This document shows, piece after piece, positions 44,574 to 53,279 of a DNA stretch of 53,846 nt. The position numbers and the translations under genes were made by a program. The stretch is from the NCBI GenBank assembly GCA_902796965.1, contig CADBRA010000091.1:1-53846 (forward strand). Direction: 5' to 3'. The notes beneath the pieces are model-generated. The model had not been told where the DNA came from and did not search any database. It saw only the letters and a program-made list of their open reading frames with translations. Numbering within the stretch: the first letter of the stretch is position 1; each line of letters starts with the position of its first letter. The stretch is from an uncultured Eubacteriales bacterium (GTDB lineage Bacteria; Bacillota; Clostridia; Peptostreptococcales; Anaerovoracaceae).

Positions 44574-44636
44574 GCAAAAACGCCGGCAGGCTTCTCATAT
44601 GTGATGGCTGCCGCATATGAGACTCCTGCCGACGTT
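44574..44636 (-). terminator. terminator after the SprT-like gene
   Basis: A long hairpin: AACGCCGGCAGG and CTCATATG on one side, CATATGAG and CCTGCCGACGTT on the other. On the minus strand it ends in CGTTTTTGCG. It begins about 50 nt past the SprT stop. Confidence 0.75.
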
Positions 44637-44688
44637 CAAATTATATTTCAGTATTCAAAAAGCTGCCGCTTTGTCTGTCATTATGATT

Positions 44689-45183
44689 TCACAGCACCCT
44701 GTGAAATCTTGTGCGGCACTCACGGCAGATATAATGCTCCGGGTTCTTTATGAGAAGCGACATGCGCTCTCTCTCGAGCCTGTGTCCATTCTCACATTCC
44801 ACTGCATAGTTCACCTTCGGCGGACGCGCTTTAACTCCTGTATCTTTTTCCGTCTCAGCCGTCCTTATGCGCAGACCTTCCGCAGCATTCAGTGCTGCTG
44901 CATATTTTTTCCAGCGCACCGAGTGATTCATGCAGCCGCTGCATGTGTGTATCAGCTCATGGATCATCGTATTAAGCATAGCCTTTCTGTTATCCTCGAG
45001 CGCAGCGTTTATATATATGTCAAACCCGCCGTCTGACTTTTTTCTGCACTTCCCCCAGTAAGACCTGACGTTTTTGTATGTCACGGTATCGATTTCCTGT
45101 GATATCGGAATTCTGTTCCTCAGGCATATATTCCGCGCCAGCTCATAAATGTCCCGCAGATCTGCATTTTCAAATTTCGTCAT
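44689..45183 (-). CDS. SprT-like zinc metalloprotease
   Basis: 164 residues. The zinc site is MLNTMIHELIHTCSGCMNHSVRWKK: HELIH, with a third His downstream. The C-terminal zinc-ribbon-like segment YAVECENGHRLERER...HYICRECRTRFHRVL carries four cysteines. SprT/SprTN proteins are DNA-associated proteases in eukaryotes, and bacterial members are poorly characterised. It follows the EamA transporter gene by about 43 nt and is closed by a strong terminator. Confidence 0.88.
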   Translation of the reverse strand: MTKFENADLRDIYELARNICLRNRIPISQEIDTVTYKNVRSYWGKCRKKSDGGFDIYINAALEDNRKAMLNTMIHELIHTCSGCMNHSVRWKKYAAALNAAEGLRIRTAETEKDTGVKARPPKVNYAVECENGHRLERERMSLLIKNPEHYICRECRTRFHRVL

Positions 45184-45226
45184 TCTGATCCGTTCCCTTC
45201 GGTCCTGTCTGCGCTCAGACCGGCAT

Positions 45227-46186
45227 TTACTGTTTTGCCGCTGGAAGAGTTCTGCGGAAAAACGAAGGTATCTGAGTCATAATCACGGACGCGAACACGA
45301 GCGCACATCCTGACAGCTCACGCCCGCTCATAGTCTGTCCGAGAAGAATCCAGCCGCCGATGCCCGAAAATACTGATTCCATGCTCATCGCGATCGAAGC
45401 GGGCGCCGGATCTGCATATTTCTGACCTATTATCTGAAGCGTATATCCGCCTGCGCTCGAACCGATTCCGCAGTAAAGGAGCGGAATTATGACTGACGCT
45501 ACATCAGCCCAGTTCACATCGTCTGCAGCGATCGTACCGATCAGAGACAGAATCCCGCACACCAGAAACTGCATACCGGAAACAGTCAGACCATCTATTC
45601 TGCTGAAATGGTCTATCAGCATTATCTGTGCGCTGAATCCGAACGCAGCGATCAGCATAAACACGTCCCCGGCATAAATGCCTGAAATTCCGCCTGCCAG
45701 GCACAGCATGTACATGCCGATGAGGCAGACGAACGCAGCTGCTACGACGATCGGTTTAGGCTTTTTTGCGGTGAAAAACGAAAACAGTGCAACGATTATT
45801 ACATACACAGATGTAAGAAAACCCGCGCGTCCCGAGCTTGCGGCCCCTTCCGGATACAGCTCCATGCCGTACTGCTGAAACGTTATTCCGCAGAAAAGCG
45901 CGATTCCGCACAATATGCCGGCTGCAAGCACCATGCGGCGCGGCTGGCAGAATATCTTCGGTCCTTCTGACCTGCCGCCGTCAGGAAGAGACGCCTGAAG
46001 CGACCCTCTCCTCATGCGTGCAAACTGAATCGCCAGCAGCAGAGCGGCCGCCATAAAACTCCTGATGCAGTTGAATGTAAAAGCTCCTACATGATGATCG
46101 ATTACTATGTCCTGCGCCGGAAATGACATTCCCCATATGAGCGCAGCAGTCAGCAGTATCATTACACCCTTTGTATTTTTAGACAT
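45227..46186 (-). CDS. EamA/DMT-family transporter
   Basis: The start is the ATG of MSKNTKGVMILLTAALIWGMSFPAQD (319 aa), preceded by AGGAGAG. Ten membrane segments are predicted as two EamA repeats: the first near 5-150, the second around MLCLAGGISGIYAGDVFMLIAAFGFSAQIMLIDHFSR to SMESVFSGIGGWILLGQTMSGRELSGCALVFASVIMTQ. DMT transporters export metabolites, often amino acids or their derivatives. The substrate is not evident. Confidence 0.92.
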   Translation of the reverse strand: MSKNTKGVMILLTAALIWGMSFPAQDIVIDHHVGAFTFNCIRSFMAAALLLAIQFARMRRGSLQASLPDGGRSEGPKIFCQPRRMVLAAGILCGIALFCGITFQQYGMELYPEGAASSGRAGFLTSVYVIIVALFSFFTAKKPKPIVVAAAFVCLIGMYMLCLAGGISGIYAGDVFMLIAAFGFSAQIMLIDHFSRIDGLTVSGMQFLVCGILSLIGTIAADDVNWADVASVIIPLLYCGIGSSAGGYTLQIIGQKYADPAPASIAMSMESVFSGIGGWILLGQTMSGRELSGCALVFASVIMTQIPSFFRRTLPAAKQ

Positions 46187-46507
46187 AAAAACTCTCCTAA
46201 GCCCTGTTTTAAGGCTGACGGCTCTCATTACAGCCGCCCGAACCCACAGATTAAATAAGACCGGGAGCTTTCCCGGCCATTTCTCCTTTCAGCTGCACCA
46301 TTCTATCAGACAGGAACGCTTTTGTCATCAGTTTGTGTGCATGTTGTGCCATATTTTTCCACATAAGCTGTCGGAATGACCTGCAGGAAAACGGCGTGCA
46401 TTACGTGCGCTCCGCGCACAGTAAAATGTCAGCGGAGCTGACACAGACTGCAGTGATGAATATTTTCCCTTTCAGACGCATTCATATACTACTCCTGCAG
46501 CTGAAAC
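46187..46507. other. intergenic region with two hairpin types
   Basis: No gene. CCGGGA-GCTT-TCCCGG (46261-46276) is followed on the minus strand by TCTTATTTAAT and may terminate the amidotransferase transcript. A pair of triloop hairpins lies at 46405-46442. Confidence 0.45.
46405..46442. repeat. TCC and GGA triloop hairpins side by side
   Basis: GTGCGC-TCC-GCGCAC (46405-46419) and GTCAGC-GGA-GCTGAC (46428-46442) stand in opposite orientation 8 nt apart. The 18-mer ACGTGCGCTCCGCGCACA is identical here, at 15694 and at 50375. Confidence 0.68.
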
Positions 46508-47281
46508 CTACAGGTTCGCATAATCGAGGAACAGCAGGCGCTTCTGTTCTTCTGTGTAATTAAAAAGATTGTTGTGCTGCGTTCCTGTGAACACGCACTT
46601 CCCGTCTTTAAAGACGAGAAGCTTCATTAGCGGTACCGGATCCCATCTGCCGCCGTCGAGCGGAACGGTCGCAAACAGCAAGGCGCCTCCTTTTCTGCAC
46701 ATGAACAGCTTGTCTTTTGAATTCGTATGTATGTACATGTATTCGCCGTCGTATATCATGAGAATGACTTTATTCCCTGGAGCGATCTCGAGGATTATGC
46801 TGTCGATCAGGCGGAATCTCTCTTCCGGCGTCAATGTGCGCCGCAGCCTGTCCTGTGCATCGTTGATTTGCGAAACGATGTATAATAATATACGTTCGCT
46901 GTCAGTCTGACCTTTCTGAACATGAACGAAACGATTAAGCGGGCCGCAGTCGAACACTGTGCCGTTGTGCTGAAGCGTCCAGTTCCGTCCGGAGTTATCC
47001 TGCTCCGTAAACGGATGTGTGTTTTCATATATCGTCGTTCCCTTTGTCGCCAGCCTGATGTGCGCGAACATGCAGTCCGTAATGATCCTCGCGCGCAGAC
47101 GCTGCCTAAGGTATTTACTTTTGAACGATGGTTCAGGCTGCTTCTCGGCAGATACTGAATTTCCGTCGAAAAACGCCATGCCCCATCCGTTGGGATGCCT
47201 TACTCCGTGAGAAAAAAACTCAGAGAGCAAATCGTTCATTTCTATTTTTTCAGATGAAGATACTCCAAGTAACTCACACAT
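46508..47281 (-). CDS. class II glutamine amidotransferase (EgtC/YafJ-like)
   Basis: Start at MCELLGVSS (257 aa), preceded by AGGAGA; Met removal exposes Cys2, the N-terminal nucleophile of class II amidotransferases. Family landmarks: HPNGWGMAFF, FAHIRLATKGTTIYENTHPF, WTLQHNGTV and KGQTDSERILLYI. There is no attached synthase domain, so it probably hydrolyses a gamma-glutamyl amide, as EgtC does in ergothioneine biosynthesis. It lies 209 nt downstream of two gamma-glutamyl ligase genes in the same orientation, which supports a gamma-glutamyl metabolite route; egtB and egtD homologues are absent from the window. Confidence 0.9.
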   Translation of the reverse strand: MCELLGVSSSEKIEMNDLLSEFFSHGVRHPNGWGMAFFDGNSVSAEKQPEPSFKSKYLRQRLRARIITDCMFAHIRLATKGTTIYENTHPFTEQDNSGRNWTLQHNGTVFDCGPLNRFVHVQKGQTDSERILLYIVSQINDAQDRLRRTLTPEERFRLIDSIILEIAPGNKVILMIYDGEYMYIHTNSKDKLFMCRKGGALLFATVPLDGGRWDPVPLMKLLVFKDGKCVFTGTQHNNLFNYTEEQKRLLFLDYANL

Positions 47282-47392
47282 ACTGCTGTCTCTCCTGTCT
47301 GGTAATTCACAAAATATATTCACAATCTCACGCGCGTTCCGCTGTACAGTAACGCGCTGAATCAGCGTTATTTCTCACATATGTCAACGTGG

Positions 47393-47437
47393 AAACCGCC
47401 TTATGCGGCTGTGCTGCCCCTGTATTCAGACAGCACA
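47393..47437 (-). terminator. possible terminator between the ligase pair and the amidotransferase
   Basis: Two consecutive hairpins, TGTGCTG/CAGCACA (47410-47437) and CCGC/GCGG (47396-47408), the latter followed on the minus strand by TTTCC. The T-tract is short; partial termination is possible. Confidence 0.3.
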
Positions 47438-47490
47438 TATATCACGCAGAGCACATGACTTAGGCTGATATGATTTTTCATCAGTAAAAT

Positions 47491-48804
47491 CTACTGTCTT
47501 TTCTGATTGAGCACGAACTCAAGACCGCTTCTGACAAATCCGTCACCGAACATCTCCCGCACCTGATTTGCATATCTCGTTTCAGGGGCGCTGAATTTTG
47601 CTTCCTGGAAATCTAGTACTTCTGTAATGTCTCTGCTCTGTGCTGTTTCAATTCCGGCGCAAAAATCCTTCATCTCCGATATTATTTCCTGTGCAGCCTT
47701 ATTCATGGTACGGCATGTTCCATCCTCAGACTTAATCTTTACCGTATCGAGATCGAAATGAGCCGCATTCTTAAAATTCTGCACTGATTGGATCTGTCCC
47801 TTTTCTGAGCAGTCTGTCTTGCGCGGCAGCGATGCGAGATATACCATCAGCAGTCCGGCGAATTCGAGATCCCTCTGATCCACTCCTGCCTCCGCAATCG
47901 GGTTGAGGTCGAACATGCGGAGCTCTATGTGATTCACTCCATGCTCTTTAAGACTTTCCAGATTATTCTCTCCGGCCGGTTTTATCCTGACAGGGTAATA
48001 CAGCTCTGACGGAGCGCGGAGCAGTCCTGAATCCACATATTTCTGGATGCTGTAAGCGTACGCTTCTATGCTCCCGTAATCAAGCACAGGCGGAAACGTG
48101 TTCCAGTATCCGAGTTCGCTGCACCTCACAGACGCCATGCCGGTAAAAATATCTCGGTCATATACGCCGTGCTCCATATATGAGCTGTCGAGCACAGGAC
48201 TCGCAGCTGTGATGGCTGTCAGTATCCATCCATACTGCATCATCTTTTCGGCAAGATCGAGGTAGAGTTCATCTTTGTAATGCTGAAAGCGTCCGCTCTC
48301 ACAGGCTGATTCAACCGGCTCTCCGGGATGATCAAGCATGAAATTCCTCAGTATCAGCTCATCCGAGAACGAAAAATTCACATGAATGCCGGAAAATGTC
48401 ATTTTGTAACGCCCGTATTTATCGGAAAGATATTTTCTGTATTCAGTTTTTAAGATCTGCTCTCCATTGAAAACAGCTACCGGTATGTCGTTCTCGTCCG
48501 CTATATAAGGAGGATTTGAGAATGGCCACAGATACTCCGGCGGGTCCTGTTCCAGAAGCTTTTCACGTATACGCGTCTTGTGTTTTTGAAGCTCGTTGAG
48601 CGCTTCGCCCGCTGAATGGTGAACTCCTGTATTTATCTCAGTCTGGTTCTCGCAGAAATCCCTCACTATATTTTTATCGCCTGGAAATGGATGCTTTGTA
48701 TGAGCGAACGTACCGTCCGCATGTATTCTCAGGCATTCCATTTCCAATCCGAATTCAGCATCAAACAGATGCGCCTGTATCGTTTTATCTTCTGTATGAA
48801 ACAT
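47491..48804 (-). CDS. gshA: glutamate-cysteine ligase (GshA/GshF N-domain type)
   Basis: I favour the ATG at 48804, whose A is the last base of the upstream stop (TGATG), with GGGAG before it (437 aa); a GTG one codon earlier is possible. N-terminal FGLEMECLRIHADGTFAHTKHPF and FCENQTEINTGVHHSAGEALNEL, then KMTFSGIHVNFSF and NHIELRMFDLNPI are signatures of the bacterial gamma-glutamylcysteine synthetase family as found in the first domain of GshF. No ATP-grasp glutathione synthetase domain is attached. Predicted reaction: ATP-dependent ligation of the glutamate gamma-carboxyl to cysteine or a related amine. Confidence 0.88.
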   Translation of the reverse strand: MFHTEDKTIQAHLFDAEFGLEMECLRIHADGTFAHTKHPFPGDKNIVRDFCENQTEINTGVHHSAGEALNELQKHKTRIREKLLEQDPPEYLWPFSNPPYIADENDIPVAVFNGEQILKTEYRKYLSDKYGRYKMTFSGIHVNFSFSDELILRNFMLDHPGEPVESACESGRFQHYKDELYLDLAEKMMQYGWILTAITAASPVLDSSYMEHGVYDRDIFTGMASVRCSELGYWNTFPPVLDYGSIEAYAYSIQKYVDSGLLRAPSELYYPVRIKPAGENNLESLKEHGVNHIELRMFDLNPIAEAGVDQRDLEFAGLLMVYLASLPRKTDCSEKGQIQSVQNFKNAAHFDLDTVKIKSEDGTCRTMNKAAQEIISEMKDFCAGIETAQSRDITEVLDFQEAKFSAPETRYANQVREMFGDGFVRSGLEFVLNQKRQ

Positions 48805-50186
48805 CACAGTCTCCCGTATTCCGATATATATTCTTCTGTTGCCTTTCCGTTTTTGAGTCCGATCAACATTTCAGCAGCAGGGCTCATAAGCTTTTCAGCT
48901 CTCGGATAAAGCGGTTCAAGATATGTTTCCTCGCCGAAACCGCGCTGTTCAAGACCGTCCTCTGCAATCCCGAGAATTCTCAGGAGCAGCTTTGAGATTT
49001 CATCTCTGTCAAATATCTCAGGTATTTTCCTACCCGTAAATATCCGGCGCAGCTCTTCAGCATTGTATCCTTTGTGATAAATCACATGGTCGTCTTTCAG
49101 CAGATCCGTCAGTTCTCCCAGGTTTTCAAGAAGTCCCGCATGGAACGCGCCGGCCGCGAATATCTCGCTGACCGGCTGCTCACAGACACTTCTGAATTCT
49201 ACTGTTCCGCGGAATGTCACATCCTCGAACTTAAATGACCTCAGATCCTCCAGGTCTGTGAGTTCCGGCCGGAAATCAATCTGTTTATATGATATGCCGT
49301 CAAAATACTCGCCTTTTATAGAATCCGCCGAAAAATACTCGGTCAGCGGCGTCGGAACGAAGTTTATGTATTTTCCTTCCCTCTGCACGCAATACATGCT
49401 CATGCTTCTGATATACGCAATTATTTCATCAGCTGACTCAAACTCAACGCCGAACATGTCCACGTTGTGCGGATTCAGTCCGTGCAGGCTGTTCCGCCAG
49501 AAATAGTCTCTGCTGCAGAGGAGATCCGCGCCATCCTCGTTCCAGATCGAATTAGCGAACATAATAGCCTTTAGCGGTTCGAGCCTGTTGAACGTATTGA
49601 GTGTCTCAGCAAGATATTCTTCCTCGACATCAAGCTGCACCTGACTCGCACACGAAAACAGGCCGAAATTCGGATGATCGTGAAACGGAACAGAATTTCC
49701 GTACTTTTTATATGAAGAAAGATGATGCAGAAGCATGCGGTAGCGTTCCGACTTAACAGGAACATTGTTGTTCACTTTATAGTTTGGATTTATTCCCATG
49801 CCGGTCAGCGTATGCCCGTCTTTTTCCAGTTCATACTTAAGAAAACTATAATATTTTCTGAAGCGTGCGTCGACATCGTGAATGTTTTCCTCTGCTCCAA
49901 ATGACAGCTCGAGCGTGTTGTAGCTGCAGTCAAACGACAATATGTCGCCTGTCAGGTGGTCTGCGGCATTGTAGATATATCCGTCGTCGTCGCGTGATAT
50001 GCCGGTGAACCCGAACTCAGCGGCGAATAATTCAGCTGCTCTGTGCACGACACTGAAATCGACCGCTTTTTCTGCTGTGTTAACGATAGGCAGTTCGAAC
50101 TCGAGTCCCGCTTTTTTGCTTCGAGGTCTCCTCGACGGCGCTATGTATCTGTTGTATATTGCTTCATCAAGTTCCGATATTTTCAT
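48804..50186 (-). CDS. second glutamate-cysteine-ligase-superfamily enzyme (GCS2/EgtA-like)
   Basis: 460 residues, ribosome binding site AGGAAA. KKAGLEFELPIVN begins the carboxylate-amine ligase core; LTGDILSFDCSYNTLELSFGAEENI holds the glutamate-binding acidic strand; TGMGINPNYK, FGLFSCASQVQLDVEEEYLAETLNTFNRLEPLKAIMFANS and GTVEFRSVCEQP follow the GCS2 pattern. It overlaps the GshA-like gene by one base, so the two are co-translated and may act on successive substrates or as a complex. It is clearly a different subfamily from its neighbour, so this is not a recent duplication. The exact amine acceptor is unknown. Confidence 0.85.
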   Translation of the reverse strand: MKISELDEAIYNRYIAPSRRPRSKKAGLEFELPIVNTAEKAVDFSVVHRAAELFAAEFGFTGISRDDDGYIYNAADHLTGDILSFDCSYNTLELSFGAEENIHDVDARFRKYYSFLKYELEKDGHTLTGMGINPNYKVNNNVPVKSERYRMLLHHLSSYKKYGNSVPFHDHPNFGLFSCASQVQLDVEEEYLAETLNTFNRLEPLKAIMFANSIWNEDGADLLCSRDYFWRNSLHGLNPHNVDMFGVEFESADEIIAYIRSMSMYCVQREGKYINFVPTPLTEYFSADSIKGEYFDGISYKQIDFRPELTDLEDLRSFKFEDVTFRGTVEFRSVCEQPVSEIFAAGAFHAGLLENLGELTDLLKDDHVIYHKGYNAEELRRIFTGRKIPEIFDRDEISKLLLRILGIAEDGLEQRGFGEETYLEPLYPRAEKLMSPAAEMLIGLKNGKATEEYISEYGRL

Positions 50187-50259
50187 TTTGTTTTCCTAAT
50201 ATTTCCATGCCGGAGTTCATGTTGCATTTTCAGTATTTTCAATTCCGATATTAGCAGTT

Positions 50260-50288
50260 ATCATAACACCCGGACTCACACATGGCAA
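50260..50288 (-). promoter_or_regulatory. promoter of the ligase pair
   Basis: On the minus strand TTGCCA (50288-50283) and TATGAT (50265-50260) are exactly 17 nt apart, about 66 nt upstream of the GCS2-like start. Confidence 0.6.
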
Positions 50289-50655
50289 TAATCGGAATCC
50301 ATTTTGAACAATACTTAAATATATGTATTAAAAATAAGCAGTTATAGCTGTTATTTATAACCAGGACGCGTTTTACGTGCGCTCCGCGCACATAATAAAA
50401 ATTCAATCACTCAAGCTATGCTTTCGGCAAACTGTGAATTTCTTTAATATTCGATTTTCATATCAACCGAAGCTGTCATTCGCCTTGCTTCGGCTGCAAA
50501 TGCCGCGTAACTGCAGCCGGCTTTTAAAACCGGGCGGAATTACTGCATTACATCCGACAAGCGCGCGCGTTTTACTATATCGTCACGGCGGACCGTGACC
50601 GGTGACAATGCCTTTATCCGCTGCAGACACAAAATGCCTTCGCCGGAAAAAGCAT
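50289..50655. other. intergenic region between the divergent ligase and thrS promoters
   Basis: No gene that I can support. It contains one triloop repeat (50377-50391); the rest is AT-rich on the left and GC-rich on the right. Confidence 0.45.
50377..50391. repeat. TCC-triloop hairpin
   Basis: GTGCGC-TCC-GCGCAC within TTACGTGCGCTCCGCGCACA, nearly identical to the copy at 46405. Confidence 0.65.
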
Positions 50656-50683
50656 TTGACATTGATATGGACTGTGATAAAAT
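50656..50683 (+). promoter_or_regulatory. thrS promoter
   Basis: TTGACA (50656-50661) and TAAAAT (50678-50683) are separated by 16 nt. Transcription would begin near 50690, at the start of the T-box leader. Confidence 0.72.
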
Positions 50684-50689
50684 CATGGC

Positions 50690-50967
50690 ATAAATCGATG
50701 AAGAGAAGAGTAGTTCAGGAACGTGTCCCAGAGAAACCCGCCGGATCAGCTTCAGATTATGAACCTGTCCGTGCTGAAAGCGGGCTGTCGCAGCACTGAA
50801 CGAAGACCATCTCCGAGAGGCCCCAATCCGGCCCGGTGATTCCGTTATAATCCTTTAAAGAGCGGCTGCGTCACAGCGACGCGGCAATCAGGGTGGAACC
50901 GCGCATAATACTTCAGTAACTGCGTCCCTTGCATTGACAAATGTCACTGCAGGGGACTTTTTGTTTT
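50690..50967 (+). promoter_or_regulatory. threonine T-box riboswitch upstream of thrS
   Basis: The T-box core AGGGTGGAACCGCG lies at 50890-50903. The stem I 3' side reads GAAG-ACC-ATCTCCGAG, giving specifier codon ACC (Thr) at 50806-50808. The terminator GTCCC-T-TGCA-T-TGACA / TGTCA-C-TGCA-G-GGGAC (50924-50957) with symmetric mismatches runs into TTTTTTG. Uncharged tRNA-Thr should favour the antiterminator and switch thrS on. Both the specifier and the T-box are seen directly. Confidence 0.92.
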
Positions 50968-51005
50968 CTGCTTTACTGCGCAAAACTTAAGAAAAGGACT
51001 AAAAT

Positions 51006-52778
51006 ATGGAAAGAGAAGAATTTTTACAAGTCTACAGACATTCCATGTCTCATATACTTGCCAAGGCCGTTATAGAGATTTTCGGCAAAGAAAACGTACA
51101 GTACGCTATCGGACCCCAGATCTCGGACGGATTTTATTATGATTTCATGCTCCCGAGAACACTGACCAACGACGACTACAAGGTCATAGAAGACAAGATG
51201 CATGAAATCCTCAAGAGAAAGGAAGTCTGGACGAGAAAAGAAGTCTCAAAAGAAGAAGCTCTCGAGATTTTCAAGGATCAGAAGTACAAGACAGAGCTCA
51301 TCAACGATCTTCCTGACGGCGAGCTTATAACAACGTACAGCACAGGTGACGATTTCACAGATCTCTGCCGCGGACCTCACGTCAGCAATTCGGCCGAGCT
51401 CCTCGGCGTCGCTTTCCAGATTCATTCTGCATCAGGTTCATACTGGAAAGGCGACGAACACAACGATCAGCTCCAGAGAATCTATGTCTACGCTTTTCCT
51501 GACAAGAAACAGCTTAAAGAGCACCTGAACATGATACGCGAGGCCATGGAACGCGACCACAAGAAGCTCGGACCTCAGCTCGAAATGTTTATGTTCAACG
51601 AGACTGCTCCGGGCATGCCTTACTGGCTGCCAAGAGGATGGAAGACATTCAACGCGCTGCTCGAATTCTGGAGAGGCATACACGAGGAACACGGTTACCA
51701 GGAGATCTCAGCGCCTGTCATAAACAACCAGAGAATCTGGAAGCTATCAGGCCACTGGGGCCATTATAAGGAAAACATGTTCATCATTCCGGGCGAAAAA
51801 GAAGACGAGAGTGACTATTACGCAGCAAAGCCTATGAACTGTCCTAACGCGATCATGGTATACAAAAATGCACTGCGCTCGTACAGAGAGCTGCCGTTCA
51901 GGATCTCACAGGTAGACGTAATCCATAGAAAGGAAAAGTCAGGCGAGCTCAACGGTCTCTTCCGCGTTCAGGAATTCCATCAGGATGACGCTCACATACT
52001 GGTCGCTGAAGAACAGATCGCTGATGAGATCGGCGATATCATGGATATCGCCGGCGAAATCTACGGAACATTCGGACTTTCATACAGAGCTGAGCTCTCC
52101 ACGAGACCTGACGACTACATGGGCGACATCGAGGTCTGGAACAAAGCTGAGGCCGACCTTAAAGCGATACTCGACAACAAGTACGGTGAGGGAAATTACG
52201 AAATCAACGAGGGCGACGGCGCATTCTACGGTCCTAAGATTGACCTCAAGATGAAGGACGCTCTCGGCCGTGAGTGGCAGATGGGAACCATACAGCTTGA
52301 TTTCCAGCTCCCGCTCAATTTCGAGATGAAATACGCGGCCCAGGACGGTACAGTTAAGCAGCCTGTAATGATCCACCGCGCGATATTTGGCTCGCTCGAA
52401 CGCTTTATCGGCATACTGATCGAAAACTACAAAGGCGCTATGCCGTTCTGGCTCTCACCGTACCAGGCAGGCGTAGTTCCAATCCGCGAAGAGCACAACG
52501 AATACGCGAAGGAAGTCGTAAATGCGCTCAGAAAAGCCGGCATACGCGTCGAAGCCGACTACTCAGAAAAGAATATGAACGCGAAAATCAAGACGTTCCG
52601 CACATTCAAGGATCCTTATATCATAGTTGTCGGCGATAAAGAGGCTGAGAACCGCACGGTTTCAATAACTGTCCGCGGCGAAAAGCAGCAGCTGCACGGC
52701 GTGTCTCTTGAAAAGCTCGTTGAAATGTGCCAGGCTATGAACGAATCTCACAGCAATGATCTGATAAAGGAAGTCTGA
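51006..52778 (+). CDS. thrS: threonine-tRNA ligase lacking the TGS domain
   Basis: 590 residues. It starts directly at the editing domain (EEFLQVYRHSMSHILAKAV with HxxxH; DLCRGPHV with its Cys and His), without the ~60-residue TGS domain of the E. coli enzyme (642 aa). The catalytic core retains the zinc ligands (MNCPNAIMVYK, FHQDDAHIL, MIHRAIFGSLERF) and the C-terminal anticodon domain (VVPIREEHNEYAKEV, GIRVEADYSEKNMNAKIK). TGS-less ThrRS forms are known. It is controlled by the T-box upstream. Ribosome binding site AAAAGGA. Confidence 0.97.
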   Translation: MEREEFLQVYRHSMSHILAKAVIEIFGKENVQYAIGPQISDGFYYDFMLPRTLTNDDYKVIEDKMHEILKRKEVWTRKEVSKEEALEIFKDQKYKTELINDLPDGELITTYSTGDDFTDLCRGPHVSNSAELLGVAFQIHSASGSYWKGDEHNDQLQRIYVYAFPDKKQLKEHLNMIREAMERDHKKLGPQLEMFMFNETAPGMPYWLPRGWKTFNALLEFWRGIHEEHGYQEISAPVINNQRIWKLSGHWGHYKENMFIIPGEKEDESDYYAAKPMNCPNAIMVYKNALRSYRELPFRISQVDVIHRKEKSGELNGLFRVQEFHQDDAHILVAEEQIADEIGDIMDIAGEIYGTFGLSYRAELSTRPDDYMGDIEVWNKAEADLKAILDNKYGEGNYEINEGDGAFYGPKIDLKMKDALGREWQMGTIQLDFQLPLNFEMKYAAQDGTVKQPVMIHRAIFGSLERFIGILIENYKGAMPFWLSPYQAGVVPIREEHNEYAKEVVNALRKAGIRVEADYSEKNMNAKIKTFRTFKDPYIIVVGDKEAENRTVSITVRGEKQQLHGVSLEKLVEMCQAMNESHSNDLIKEV

Positions 52779-53279
52779 TTCCGATATTCAGTGGCAAAAG
52801 AGGCAGCATTGCTTCCTGGAGATAGCGTGTCGAGCTTTTTCTGTAAACAAATGTCTTTCGTGAGAAATATGCGTATATTCCGAAAGCGATAAAAAACAGG
52901 GCCTATATTCATGCCTGAATATAACAGATGGGCGGTTTCCCGCGAAACCGCCTATCTTTATGCCTGTATTTCATTTCATGTAAACCGTAAAGATTTTGCA
53001 TAAAATTCTTTTTGTCACTTATCGCTGACGGCAGCCGATGCCATGCATACACCACAATCCACATCTAATCCTTTCAGTCATCCTCTATCCTTCGGAAGCT
53101 GTATTTTTATCATTATACATATAAGCACTATTGCGTCAGACGAATCCGGTTTCTCAATGTACATACAGCTTTTTCCTCCATGTCATCAGATCATCCCATT
53201 CCAATGTTTTGCCGCCGCTGTCGAAGCCTTATCAGGAATTCTGATAAATGCTTATTCGCACAAACAGGATCACCGCATC
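52779..53279. other. gene-free stretch downstream of thrS
   Basis: Apart from the terminator at 52931 I see no supportable feature. The plus-strand frame 53043-53396 resembles no protein and overlaps the VanZ-like gene in reverse. Confidence 0.45.
52931..52960 (+). terminator. terminator after thrS
   Basis: GGCGGTTTC (52931-52939) pairs perfectly with GAAACCGCC (52944-52952) around CCGC, followed by TATCTTTA. It begins about 150 nt past the stop codon. Confidence 0.6.
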
